Under the pieces are notes generated by a model. It ran no database searches. It was given only the letters and a program-made list of their open reading frames with translations, and was not told the DNA's origin. A DNA stretch of 14,689 nucleotides, taken from positions 1-14,689 of the forward strand of contig CAJIYY010000018.1 in the NCBI GenBank assembly GCA_905181755.1, given 5' to 3'. The position numbers and the translations under genes are program-made. This document shows positions 1-6,227 of this stretch, one piece after another; the first letter of the stretch is position 1; every line of letters starts with the position of its first letter. The DNA comes from Candidatus Dadabacteria bacterium UBA1144. GTDB lineage: Bacteria; Desulfobacterota_D; UBA1144.

Positions 1-693
1 TAGTCTAATACCATCAATAAAAGTTCGCCTATACTGATCGTCTAATGCTCCGTCTGTTATCGATATCTCCATTCCTTCTTTATAAAGTCTTTGAAGGAAG
101 ATAGAAGCAGAGACCTTGCTATAATCTGGGTCTCTTTCTATAAAAGCAGTTGAAGACAATATTAGCGCTCTTTCAATGTCTACTGTAGTTGCGCCATCAA
201 AGATATTCCTAGTGAGTTCTTTAACTATAGAGTCTACGGAGGTTGTCTCCGGATATTTCTGACATGCCCTTGATACTGTTTTCCTAATTTTCTGTGGATT
301 AAAAAGAACATTCAACCCATCTCTCTTTCTAATTTTTAATTTTCCTAGTTGAGCTTTTTGAGAAATTTTTTCTTTTTGTGTTTCTCTCTCTTTCGACCTC
401 TCTGCTCTATAGATAATGTATCGGCGAGCTACTGTAAAAAGGTCTGCTCTAATTAAGTGCTTCTCAACTATATCCTGTATATTTTCAACATTTGGATAAA
501 ATTCTATAAATCTTGAAGATATTTCTTCCTCAATGTCATCAACAATTTGACTTGAATCAACTTCTAAGAGTTCGGGTTCATTTCCAGCACTAATAGCGGC
601 ATTAATCGCTGCAAGTATCCTTTTAGAATCAAATTTAACCAATTCCCCTGATCTTTTTACGACTAATAATTCATCTATTTGATTCTGGTGCAT
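1..693 (-). CDS. nrdA: Ribonucleoside-diphosphate reductase large (alpha) subunit, N-terminal part
   Basis: This is the first 231 codons of a gene that runs off the left edge. The product would reduce ribonucleoside diphosphates to deoxyribonucleotides together with a small NrdB-type subunit in the cytoplasm. Two ATP-cone-like allosteric domains lie in tandem. Cone 1 is about residues 9-98, beginning VVKRSGELVKFDSKRI and ending near YIIYRAERS. Cone 2 is about residues 118-208, beginning KLKIRKRDG and ending near DPDYSKVSASIFLQRLY. The catalytic barrel lies outside the window. The ATG at 693 is preceded by AAGGAGA with about 9 nt spacing, so the start is well supported. The upstream region carries NrdR-type boxes, which independently supports an RNR identity. 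The class (I rather than II or III) is inferred from the domain style and from the absence of a visible B12 element upstream. The missing C-terminus prevents checking catalytic cysteines. Confidence 0.9.
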   Translation of the reverse strand, partial: MHQNQIDELLVVKRSGELVKFDSKRILAAINAAISAGNEPELLEVDSSQIVDDIEEEISSRFIEFYPNVENIQDIVEKHLIRADLFTVARRYIIYRAERSKERETQKEKISQKAQLGKLKIRKRDGLNVLFNPQKIRKTVSRACQKYPETTSVDSIVKELTRNIFDGATTVDIERALILSSTAFIERDPDYSKVSASIFLQRLYKEGMEISITDGALDDQYRRTFIDGIRL

Positions 694-732
694 CTTTTCT
701 GTCTCCTTTCTTCCTAAGGTAAGTCTTTTAGA

Positions 733-787
733 GGCAAGGATAAAGCTTAACGGGGTGCAAAAGGGGAATTTAAACTTAATCCTTGCC
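733..787 (-). promoter_or_regulatory. Long hairpin in the nrdA 5' leader
   Basis: An 18-nt arm at 770-787 (GGCAAGGATTAAGTTTAA read on the minus strand) pairs with the arm at 733-750, enclosing a 19-nt loop. In minus-strand RNA, 17 of 18 positions pair, counting one G-U wobble, with a single U-U mismatch. In plus-strand RNA the same positions give two mismatches (A-A and C-A). This favours function in the nrdA transcript. No U-run follows, so it is not an ordinary terminator. The loop contains CCCCUUUU (minus strand of 759-766), which is complementary to the AAAGG of the nrdA ribosome binding site at about 705-709. I do not recognise it as a known riboswitch class. A mobile palindromic repeat is the alternative. 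Confidence 0.6.
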
Positions 788-836
788 CCGGTTAGTTTAT
801 AATCACTCCAAAATCAATCCCTTTTTTAGTGCACAA

Positions 837-852
837 TTACTATATATTGTGA
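837..852 (-). promoter_or_regulatory. NrdR box 1 (just downstream of predicted start site)
   Basis: The 16-bp imperfect palindrome TTACTATATATTGTGA (plus strand) resembles the NrdR box, which is built around an A/T core flanked by AC and GT dinucleotides. It covers roughly +4 to +20 relative to the predicted nrdA start. NrdR is the ATP/dATP-sensing repressor of ribonucleotide reductase genes, and its boxes typically occur in pairs three helical turns apart, as here. Confidence 0.75.
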
Positions 853-862
853 TTATAAATTC

Positions 863-891
863 ATTAAACCACTATATGTAGTATGAGTCAA
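863..891 (-). promoter_or_regulatory. Predicted sigma70-type promoter of nrdA
   Basis: Reading the minus strand, TTGACT (891-886) is followed by a 17-bp spacer and TTTAAT (868-863). That is a 5/6 match to each consensus hexamer at the optimal spacing. Transcription would start near 856, giving a leader of about 160 nt that contains the hairpin at 733-787. NrdR box 2 fills the spacer. An overlapping TATAAT at 857-852 lacks a matching -35. Confidence 0.65.
869..884 (-). promoter_or_regulatory. NrdR box 2 (inside the promoter spacer)
   Basis: The 16-bp sequence CCACTATATGTAGTAT (plus strand) shares ACTATAT with box 1 and has the same partial dyad. Its start is exactly 32 bp from that of box 1, leaving 16 bp between the boxes. 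It lies between the predicted -35 and -10 hexamers, where a bound repressor would exclude RNA polymerase. Confidence 0.75.
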
Positions 892-921
892 GCAAATCTT
901 AAATCATTTTTTTTATATAAT

Positions 922-939
922 AAAAAACCAATAATTTGG
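922..939 (-). terminator. Weak intrinsic terminator after the SDR/DUF2867 gene
   Basis: On the minus strand CCAA-ATTA-TTGG forms a 4-bp stem with a 4-nt loop, immediately followed by six T residues and more AT-rich sequence. It lies about 20 nt beyond the stop codon at 961. The short stem makes it a weak candidate, but position and orientation fit. Confidence 0.35.
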
Positions 940-960
940 CGACTTTAGGTAGTAGAAAAA

Positions 961-2415
961 CTAAAGATATTTTGCTCTATCAATGATTGCTATCCCTAAA
1001 TCACGAAAAATGTACTTATGAAGAGGGAACACCGAATACCAATAGATGTATCCCCAAGCTCCCTTAGGTTCAAAAATTGCTGTTATGACTAAGAATGTCT
1101 TTTCATTGTGGGGGATAGATTCCAATTTGAGCCATGCTTCTCCAGGGGTTTTTAGTGTCATTCTTAAAAGTATCTTTCGATCTTCTTCAAACTTTTCTAT
1201 TCTCCAGCAATCCATGGTATCACCTTTTTTAAGGTTTTCCCTGTCGCTATCGACAATTCTCTTTCCACCTGCTATACGATCAACAAATTTACGAATAGAC
1301 CACAGAAAATTCCAGGCAAGCCATCCCTCTTTCCCTCCTAGAATCTTAAAGACCTTAAATAATTGCTCTGGAGAAGCCTCTGTTTCTGTGATTCTTATCT
1401 CTTCGAAGCGTCCTCTTCTGTTGAACATTTGGTAATCAGGATAGATATCTTGCTTGTTCCAAGAAGTCTCTACATACTCACTTTTTGTCTTCTCAAAAGA
1501 AGACTTAATTGAGTCTCTGTAGCTTAAAAGAGAAATTTCGGGAAAAAGTTTGAGAGACTGCTGAGTATTACCAACGATATTGTTAACAATGCCTTTAACT
1601 ATAGGTACCGCTAAAAGGTTCGTTATTGGAGTAACCAGCCCTATCCATCTAGCTGCTAAACCCGGAGCTAAGATAGGAACTGGTAGTATAAATCTTTTTA
1701 ATCCCCTAAAATCACAGTAAGTAATCATCATATCTTTGAAAGTTATTGGGTCAGTGCCAATATCTAATTTTTTCAGTGGGACTTTGTCAATTGCAAGTAT
1801 TAAATATTTAAGAACATCTCTAATGCTAATAGGTCTAACTAAGTGATTAACCCACTTTGGAGCTATCATTACTGGCAATTTCTCACATAAGTGCCTCAAC
1901 ATCTCATAAGATGCAGATCCTGAGCCAATAATTGGACCAGCGCAAAATTCTGTTGTTGGCAAATTTGAAGATAGTATCCGTCCTACCTCCACCCTACTGT
2001 TAAGATGGTCTGATATCTCAGACCCCTCAGGAGAAATACCTCCCAAATAGATAACTTGTTTAATATTTTTAAAAATAGAAACAAAATTTTCTGCAACTAG
2101 CCTGTCCAGAGCTATGTAATCTTCAGAATCTGACATTGAATGTATTAGATAGTAGGCCTGATCTATTCCTTCGGCTAATCCCTCTAGTGTCTCGATCTTA
2201 GTTAGGTCTCCCTCGAATACCTCGACCTTAGAATACCAAGACTTATTTTTTATCTTTTCCTTATCTCTTACTAAAACTCGTACTTTTAAATTATTATCAA
2301 GAAGTCTTGGAATTAGCCTTCCACCAATATAGCCTGTGGCCCCAGTAACAAGTATTCTGGAATTCTTTGTTTTTATCTTAATGGGATTATAGAACTGTTT
2401 CACTATATATATCAT
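961..2415 (-). CDS. SDR-family NAD(P)-binding protein with C-terminal DUF2867 domain
   Basis: The protein is 484 residues long. The N-terminal half is an atypical short-chain dehydrogenase fold with the nucleotide-binding motif GATGYIGGR at residues 25-33, followed by a strand-rich segment (KVRVLVRD) and YYLIHSM, as in NmrA/YbjT-like proteins. From about residue 340 to the end it matches the DUF2867 pattern, including KGAWGYIYWYSVFPLHKYIF near the C-terminus. Proteins with this pairing are annotated only as SDR family oxidoreductases, and the substrate is unknown. The ATG at 2415 has no Shine-Dalgarno sequence and no other in-frame Met lies before the nucleotide-binding loop, so the N-terminal extension of about 18 residues is likely but not certain. 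It is divergent from the MscS-like gene, with only 47 bp between the two starts. Confidence 0.85.
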   Translation of the reverse strand: MIYIVKQFYNPIKIKTKNSRILVTGATGYIGGRLIPRLLDNNLKVRVLVRDKEKIKNKSWYSKVEVFEGDLTKIETLEGLAEGIDQAYYLIHSMSDSEDYIALDRLVAENFVSIFKNIKQVIYLGGISPEGSEISDHLNSRVEVGRILSSNLPTTEFCAGPIIGSGSASYEMLRHLCEKLPVMIAPKWVNHLVRPISIRDVLKYLILAIDKVPLKKLDIGTDPITFKDMMITYCDFRGLKRFILPVPILAPGLAARWIGLVTPITNLLAVPIVKGIVNNIVGNTQQSLKLFPEISLLSYRDSIKSSFEKTKSEYVETSWNKQDIYPDYQMFNRRGRFEEIRITETEASPEQLFKVFKILGGKEGWLAWNFLWSIRKFVDRIAGGKRIVDSDRENLKKGDTMDCWRIEKFEEDRKILLRMTLKTPGEAWLKLESIPHNEKTFLVITAIFEPKGAWGYIYWYSVFPLHKYIFRDLGIAIIDRAKYL

Positions 2416-2437
2416 AACTAATTATTTAAAATAGCTA

Positions 2438-2452
2438 ATTATAGAATATAAT
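2438..2452. promoter_or_regulatory. Overlapping divergent -10 elements (SDR gene and MscS-like gene)
   Basis: The 47-bp gap between the two divergent ATGs contains a perfect TATAAT on each strand: 2447-2452 on plus and 2443-2438 on minus. The plus-strand element ends 10 nt before the MscS-like ATG, leaving almost no leader. No good -35 hexamer is visible for either, so this rests on the -10 matches in AT-rich DNA and is tentative. Confidence 0.35.
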
Positions 2453-2462
2453 TAAACTAGTT

Positions 2463-3542
2463 ATGGATTATCTTTACAACGAAGGCATCGCAATAGTTAT
2501 ATTTGGATACCCAGCTTGGAAATGGCTTCTGGCATCGGCCATAGTTTGTCTTTTTTATTTTTTCTCTACTTTTGTCAAAAATTTTGCTGAAAAAAAACTT
2601 CACGACTTTTCAAAGAAAACAAATACCAACATTGATGACTATCTATATGAGATATTATCATCTGTTTCCAGAATATTTATATTCACGTTCTCCTTATATC
2701 TTGGTGTTACTCTTGTAGGTGTCGGAAAAAATGTTCATGAAGCAATCTCGAACCTCTTCCTTCTAATATTCTTCTGGCAAGTTGCAAAATGGGCAATTCT
2801 TATAAGTAAAATTATTTTTACAAAATATAAAGAGCATAAGACTGACCAGGCAGATATGCATGCCGTAAGTGCGATAAACGGTCTTACTGCGTTAACTAGA
2901 TTTATTATATGGACTATTTTCTTAATGCTTGCATTAGACAATTTAGGCATCGATATTACTGCCTTAGTTGCTGGTCTTGGAATTGGTGGTCTGGCTATTG
3001 CGTTGGCCGCACAAAGCATCCTAGGAGATCTTTTTGCTTCTCTAACAATCATGATTGATAAGCCTATAGCGATTGGTGATTACGTTGTTGTTGACAACTT
3101 TATGGGAAATGTAAAAGCTATCGGGATTAAAAGCACAAAACTAGAAAGCATAACTGGTGAAGAAATAATTATTTCTAATTCTGATCTTCTTAACTCTAGA
3201 TTAAGAAATTACCATCAGTCAAGAATGAAACAAAGAAGGAGCAGTATAAAGATTGGAATAGTTTATGAAACTGACTTTAATAAGCTCAAAAAAGTCCAAG
3301 ATATCCTTAAAGAGATAGTTAAATCTAATCCTCAAACTGAATATATAAGAGCAGTCTTTGTCAACTTTGGTGACTTCTCCTTGGACTTCGAATTAACTTA
3401 CAATGTCCTTAGTCCAGATTACGAGACTCTAACTGAGATAAATCACGAAATTAGGTTAAAGATTTTTGAAACTTTTGAAAAAGAAAAGCTTCAGTTTGCT
3501 TATCCCACAAGAACACTTCATATCACCAAAAACACCAACTAG
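2463..3542 (+). CDS. MscS-family mechanosensitive ion channel
   Basis: This is a 359-residue inner-membrane channel that would open under membrane tension to release solutes during hypo-osmotic shock. Hydrophobic segments lie at about residues 14-37, 65-90, 95-115 and 138-160. They are followed by the pore-lining TM3 at about 166-197, ALVAGLGIGGLAIALAAQ, with the Gly/Ala packing typical of MscS. The beta-domain begins directly after TM3 (DKPIAIGDYVVV, GNVKAIGIKSTKL), and an alpha/beta C-terminal domain completes the protein. Extra membrane segments before TM3 resemble the YnaI/YbdG-size subfamily more than E. coli MscS, which has three. No Shine-Dalgarno precedes the ATG at 2463, and a TATAAT ends 10 nt upstream, so the mRNA may be leaderless or nearly so. 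The next gene, argH, is 109 bp away. Confidence 0.92.
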   Translation: MDYLYNEGIAIVIFGYPAWKWLLASAIVCLFYFFSTFVKNFAEKKLHDFSKKTNTNIDDYLYEILSSVSRIFIFTFSLYLGVTLVGVGKNVHEAISNLFLLIFFWQVAKWAILISKIIFTKYKEHKTDQADMHAVSAINGLTALTRFIIWTIFLMLALDNLGIDITALVAGLGIGGLAIALAAQSILGDLFASLTIMIDKPIAIGDYVVVDNFMGNVKAIGIKSTKLESITGEEIIISNSDLLNSRLRNYHQSRMKQRRSSIKIGIVYETDFNKLKKVQDILKEIVKSNPQTEYIRAVFVNFGDFSLDFELTYNVLSPDYETLTEINHEIRLKIFETFEKEKLQFAYPTRTLHITKNTN

Positions 3543-3651
3543 CTTTGTAGTTCACTTTTATTCTTAGTAAGGAATAGAATCTTCACTGACAATTAAAAAA
3601 ATTTCTAAAATTATAATTTGTTTTAGAACTATATATCTTTTATTATTTTTT

Positions 3652-5031
3652 ATGACTAAAAAAATGTGGGGCGGTAGGTTTGAAAATGAGACCAACATTG
3701 ATGCCGAAAGCTTTACCTCTTCTATCGATACAGACAAAGCTCTCTATTCATTTGACATCCTAGGGTCTATTGCTCATGTGGAGATGCTATCTAAACAAAA
3801 AATAATCTCTAGTATTGAGAAGAACAAGATAATTAAAGGGCTAAAGAAAGTAAAAGACGAGATAGATTCAGAAAAGTTTATATTTTCACACAAGCTTGAA
3901 GATATTCATATGAACATTGAACACTCATTAGCTAAGAAAGCAGGTAATGCTGGGAAGAAGGTTCATACAGCTAGAAGTAGAAATGATCAAGTCGCAACTG
4001 ATATGAAGTTATATATCAAACATGAGACCTCTGGACTTAGAGATAGTGTTGTAAATCTTCAAAGAAATATTATAAAAAAGTCTGAAAAGAACATTAATGT
4101 AATCATTCCTTTCTATACTCACCTTCAGAGAGCTCAGCCCATTCTAGCATCACACTACCTTCTGGCTTTCTTCGAAATGTTTCTTAGAGATATTGAGAGG
4201 ATTGATCAAACCATTGATAGGATGGACCAGAACCCTCTTGGAGCTTGCGCTGGATCAGGGACTTCTTTTAATATTGACAGGGCTTATACATCAAAGAAGC
4301 TTGGCTTTAAAGAGGCGACTAGGAATAGTATTGACTCTGTTAGTGACAGAGACTATGTAATTGATACGATCTATTCTTGCTCATTGTTAATGATGCATCT
4401 CTCAAGATTCTGTGAAGACTTAATCAATTGGAACAGTTCCGAATTTAACTTTATTAAAATTGGCGATGAGTTCACTACAGGCTCGAGCATTATGCCACAG
4501 AAAAAAAATCCTGACATTTTAGAACTTATTAGAGGAAAATGTAGTCTGGTATACGGCAACTTGATCTCTATAATGACAAACCTTAAGGGCTTACCGTTAA
4601 GCTACAATAGAGACCTCCAAGAAGATAAGGCTCCTTTGTTCTCTGCTATTAAGACAACAAGCGATTGCGTTCAAATCTTCTCTAAGACCTTCAATTCTAT
4701 AGAATTTAACACTAAACATATTGCAGAGAAGATGAATGTTGGGTTTCTCACTGCTACTGATCTAGCAGATTATCTAGCGAAGAACAACGTCCCTTTTAGA
4801 GAAGCGCACCACATGACTGGTAACATCGTCGCTTATTGTGAAAAAAAGAAAAAAACCCTAGACTCTTTATCCCTAGTTGAACTTCAAAAGTTTTCAAAGA
4901 TTATCCAAAAGGATGTTTTTAATTATATTACAATTGAAAAATCAGTTTCTTCAAAAACTTCCTTCGGTGGTACATCTAAAGCAAATGTAAAAAAAATGAT
5001 TACAAAGTATAAGAAAATCCTGTCTAAGTAG
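3652..5031 (+). CDS. argH: Argininosuccinate lyase
   Basis: This 459-residue enzyme performs the last step of arginine biosynthesis, cleaving argininosuccinate to arginine and fumarate in the cytoplasm. It belongs to the fumarase/aspartase superfamily. The N-terminus MWGGRF is characteristic. The superfamily signature GSSIMPQKKNPD is at residues 277-288 and includes the catalytic serine loop. THLQRAQPI around His157 carries the expected catalytic histidine. HTARSRNDQV near residue 104 is the substrate-binding segment. The length matches the family. The ATG at 3652 has no Shine-Dalgarno. The 109-bp gap upstream holds several -10-like sequences (TATAAT at 3612, TATTAT at 3641), none with a convincing -35. 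No other arg gene is adjacent. Confidence 0.97.
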   Translation: MTKKMWGGRFENETNIDAESFTSSIDTDKALYSFDILGSIAHVEMLSKQKIISSIEKNKIIKGLKKVKDEIDSEKFIFSHKLEDIHMNIEHSLAKKAGNAGKKVHTARSRNDQVATDMKLYIKHETSGLRDSVVNLQRNIIKKSEKNINVIIPFYTHLQRAQPILASHYLLAFFEMFLRDIERIDQTIDRMDQNPLGACAGSGTSFNIDRAYTSKKLGFKEATRNSIDSVSDRDYVIDTIYSCSLLMMHLSRFCEDLINWNSSEFNFIKIGDEFTTGSSIMPQKKNPDILELIRGKCSLVYGNLISIMTNLKGLPLSYNRDLQEDKAPLFSAIKTTSDCVQIFSKTFNSIEFNTKHIAEKMNVGFLTATDLADYLAKNNVPFREAHHMTGNIVAYCEKKKKTLDSLSLVELQKFSKIIQKDVFNYITIEKSVSSKTSFGGTSKANVKKMITKYKKILSK

Positions 5032-5055
5032 GAATGTTGTCTGGACACCCAAGAC

Positions 5056-5083
5056 TTGAGCTTAGAATTTTCTTGTTTACAAT
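5056..5083 (+). promoter_or_regulatory. Predicted promoter of queF, with the -10 abutting the ATG
   Basis: TTGAGC (5056-5061), a 16-bp spacer and TACAAT (5078-5083) form a reasonable sigma70-type promoter. The -10 ends only 6 nt before the ATG at 5090, so transcription would start at or next to the A of the start codon. No Shine-Dalgarno is present. Together these suggest a leaderless queF mRNA. Confidence 0.45.
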
Positions 5084-5089
5084 ATTTTT

Positions 5090-5449
5090 ATGAGTATTCT
5101 CAAAACATTCAAGAATAAAGTAAAAAAACGCGATTATGAAATCAATATATCATGTCCTGAATTTACATCCCTATGTCCTGCGACTGGTCAACCTGATTTC
5201 GCAGAAATTAGAATTCATTATATACCTGACAAAGAATGTATAGAATTAAAATCTTTAAAGCTATATATCAACTCTTATAGGAATGTAGGAGAATTTCATG
5301 AGCATGTAACAAACAAGATTCTTGATGATGTTATCTTGGCCTGCAAGCCAAAATATGCAAAAATAACAGGAGATTTCAATCGTAGAGGAGGAATCAAAAC
5401 AATTGTTCACGCAGAGTACAAAAAAAGATCTCAATCCAGCAAAAATTAG
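5090..5449 (+). CDS. queF: NADPH-dependent 7-cyano-7-deazaguanine reductase (preQ0 reductase)
   Basis: This 119-residue, single-domain (unimodular) QueF reduces the preQ0 nitrile to preQ1 in queuosine tRNA-modification synthesis. The T-fold motifs are intact. CPEFTSLCPATGQPDF places the nucleophilic Cys at residue 29 and the catalytic Asp at 36. ELKSLKLY at residues 52-59 is the QueF signature. SYRNVGEFHE places His70 and Glu71 at the substrate site. The Cys29 to Glu71 separation (42) equals that between Cys55 and Glu97 of the Bacillus subtilis enzyme. The protein is shorter than that homologue because the N-terminus is trimmed. The start has no Shine-Dalgarno, and a promoter-like sequence lies directly upstream. 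Its last 47 nt overlap the start of the ABC permease. No other queuosine gene is in view. Confidence 0.96.
   Translation: MSILKTFKNKVKKRDYEINISCPEFTSLCPATGQPDFAEIRIHYIPDKECIELKSLKLYINSYRNVGEFHEHVTNKILDDVILACKPKYAKITGDFNRRGGIKTIVHAEYKKRSQSSKN
5386..5391 (+). promoter_or_regulatory. Shine-Dalgarno AGGAGG inside queF, for the ABC permease TTG start
   Basis: A perfect AGGAGG lies inside the 3' end of queF, 11 nt before the TTG at 5403. The permease frame has no in-frame ATG or GTG before its first membrane segment, so this site decides the TTG as the likely start. Confidence 0.6.
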
Positions 5450-6227
5450 TTCTATAATATTTGGGGTTGTTCTTATACTCTTGATTCTACTATCTATTTT
5501 CCCTGATTTTTTTACTCCTTTTTCTCCCTCTGCATCTAACTATGACAATCTTCTAAAATCACCATCTAAGTCTAATTTATTTGGAACAGACGAGCTCGGC
5601 CGCGATATATTAAGTAGAGTTATCTATGGAACAAGAGTCTCACTTTCAGTTGCATTCTTTACATCAACAATTTCTCTTATCTTGGGAACTGTATATGGAC
5701 TAATATCAGGCATAAAGGGGGGACTCATTGATGAGATACTGATGAAGATTGTAGATATCTTTTACTCAATCCCTGATTTACTGTTAATTTCTATATTTAT
5801 CTTACTTTTCGGACGTGGCATTACTGGAATTATTATCGCCTTATCTTTGTTAAGCTGGATGAGAATAGCAAGAATAACAAGAGCGAATGTAATTGAACTC
5901 AAAAATAGGCCTTTCGTGTTAAGTGCAAAAGTTATGGGATTTAGCGACTTAAGAATAGCATTTAAAGAAATTTTGCCAAATATCCTAGCGCCAATAATTG
6001 TAACCTTTAGCTTTACGATACCTTCATCTATATTAGCTGAATCAACACTAAGTTTCCTTGGATTAGGAATATCGCCACCCGATGTAAGCTGGGGTCTAAT
6101 GGCTAATAATGGATGGCAAGGTATTAGGAGTTTTCCTCATTTGATAATCTTTCCTTGTTTGGCTATCTTTATTTCAACCGTTACTTTTCTTAAACTGGGT
6201 GAATATTTAAAATGGTCGTTAAAATGA
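5403..6227 (+). CDS. Oligopeptide/dipeptide-type ABC transporter permease (DppC/OppC family)
   Basis: This 274-residue inner-membrane subunit belongs to a peptide- or nickel-type ABC importer. It has an N-terminal membrane segment (about residues 17-36), then the family-typical stretch NLFGTDELGRDILSRVIYGTR. The BPD_transp_1 domain follows with about five membrane helices. The EAA loop that contacts the ATPase is at about residues 175-195 (AKVMGFSDLRIAFKEILPN), and FLGLGISPPDVSWG is another DppC/OppC hallmark. The start is a TTG served by AGGAGG, placing the gene 47 nt inside queF. The C-terminus is slightly short compared with relatives ending in LRDALDPR. No DppB-type partner, ATPase or binding protein is adjacent, so partners must be encoded elsewhere and the substrate cannot be inferred. 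It overlaps the transglycosylase gene downstream by 4 or 16 nt, depending on that gene's start. Confidence 0.9.
   Translation: MFTQSTKKDLNPAKISSIIFGVVLILLILLSIFPDFFTPFSPSASNYDNLLKSPSKSNLFGTDELGRDILSRVIYGTRVSLSVAFFTSTISLILGTVYGLISGIKGGLIDEILMKIVDIFYSIPDLLLISIFILLFGRGITGIIIALSLLSWMRIARITRANVIELKNRPFVLSAKVMGFSDLRIAFKEILPNILAPIIVTFSFTIPSSILAESTLSFLGLGISPPDVSWGLMANNGWQGIRSFPHLIIFPCLAIFISTVTFLKLGEYLKWSLK

Noticed and set aside
733..787. The leader hairpin read as an intrinsic terminator
   Set aside because: No U-rich tract follows the stem on the nrdA strand, and none follows on the other strand.
694..830. Cobalamin or other known riboswitch in the nrdA leader
   Set aside because: I see no B12-box-like sequence or multi-stem architecture matching a class I know, only the single long hairpin.
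1046..1435. Plus-strand reading frame of 129 codons opposite the SDR/DUF2867 gene
   Set aside because: It lies wholly antisense to a gene with recognisable domains, and its translation shows no domain and looks like a reverse-strand artefact.
3543..3651. Possible terminator, small RNA or hidden small gene in the gap between the MscS-like gene and argH
   Set aside because: I found no stable stem followed by a T-run and no reading frame with a ribosome binding site; only AT-rich promoter-like sequence.
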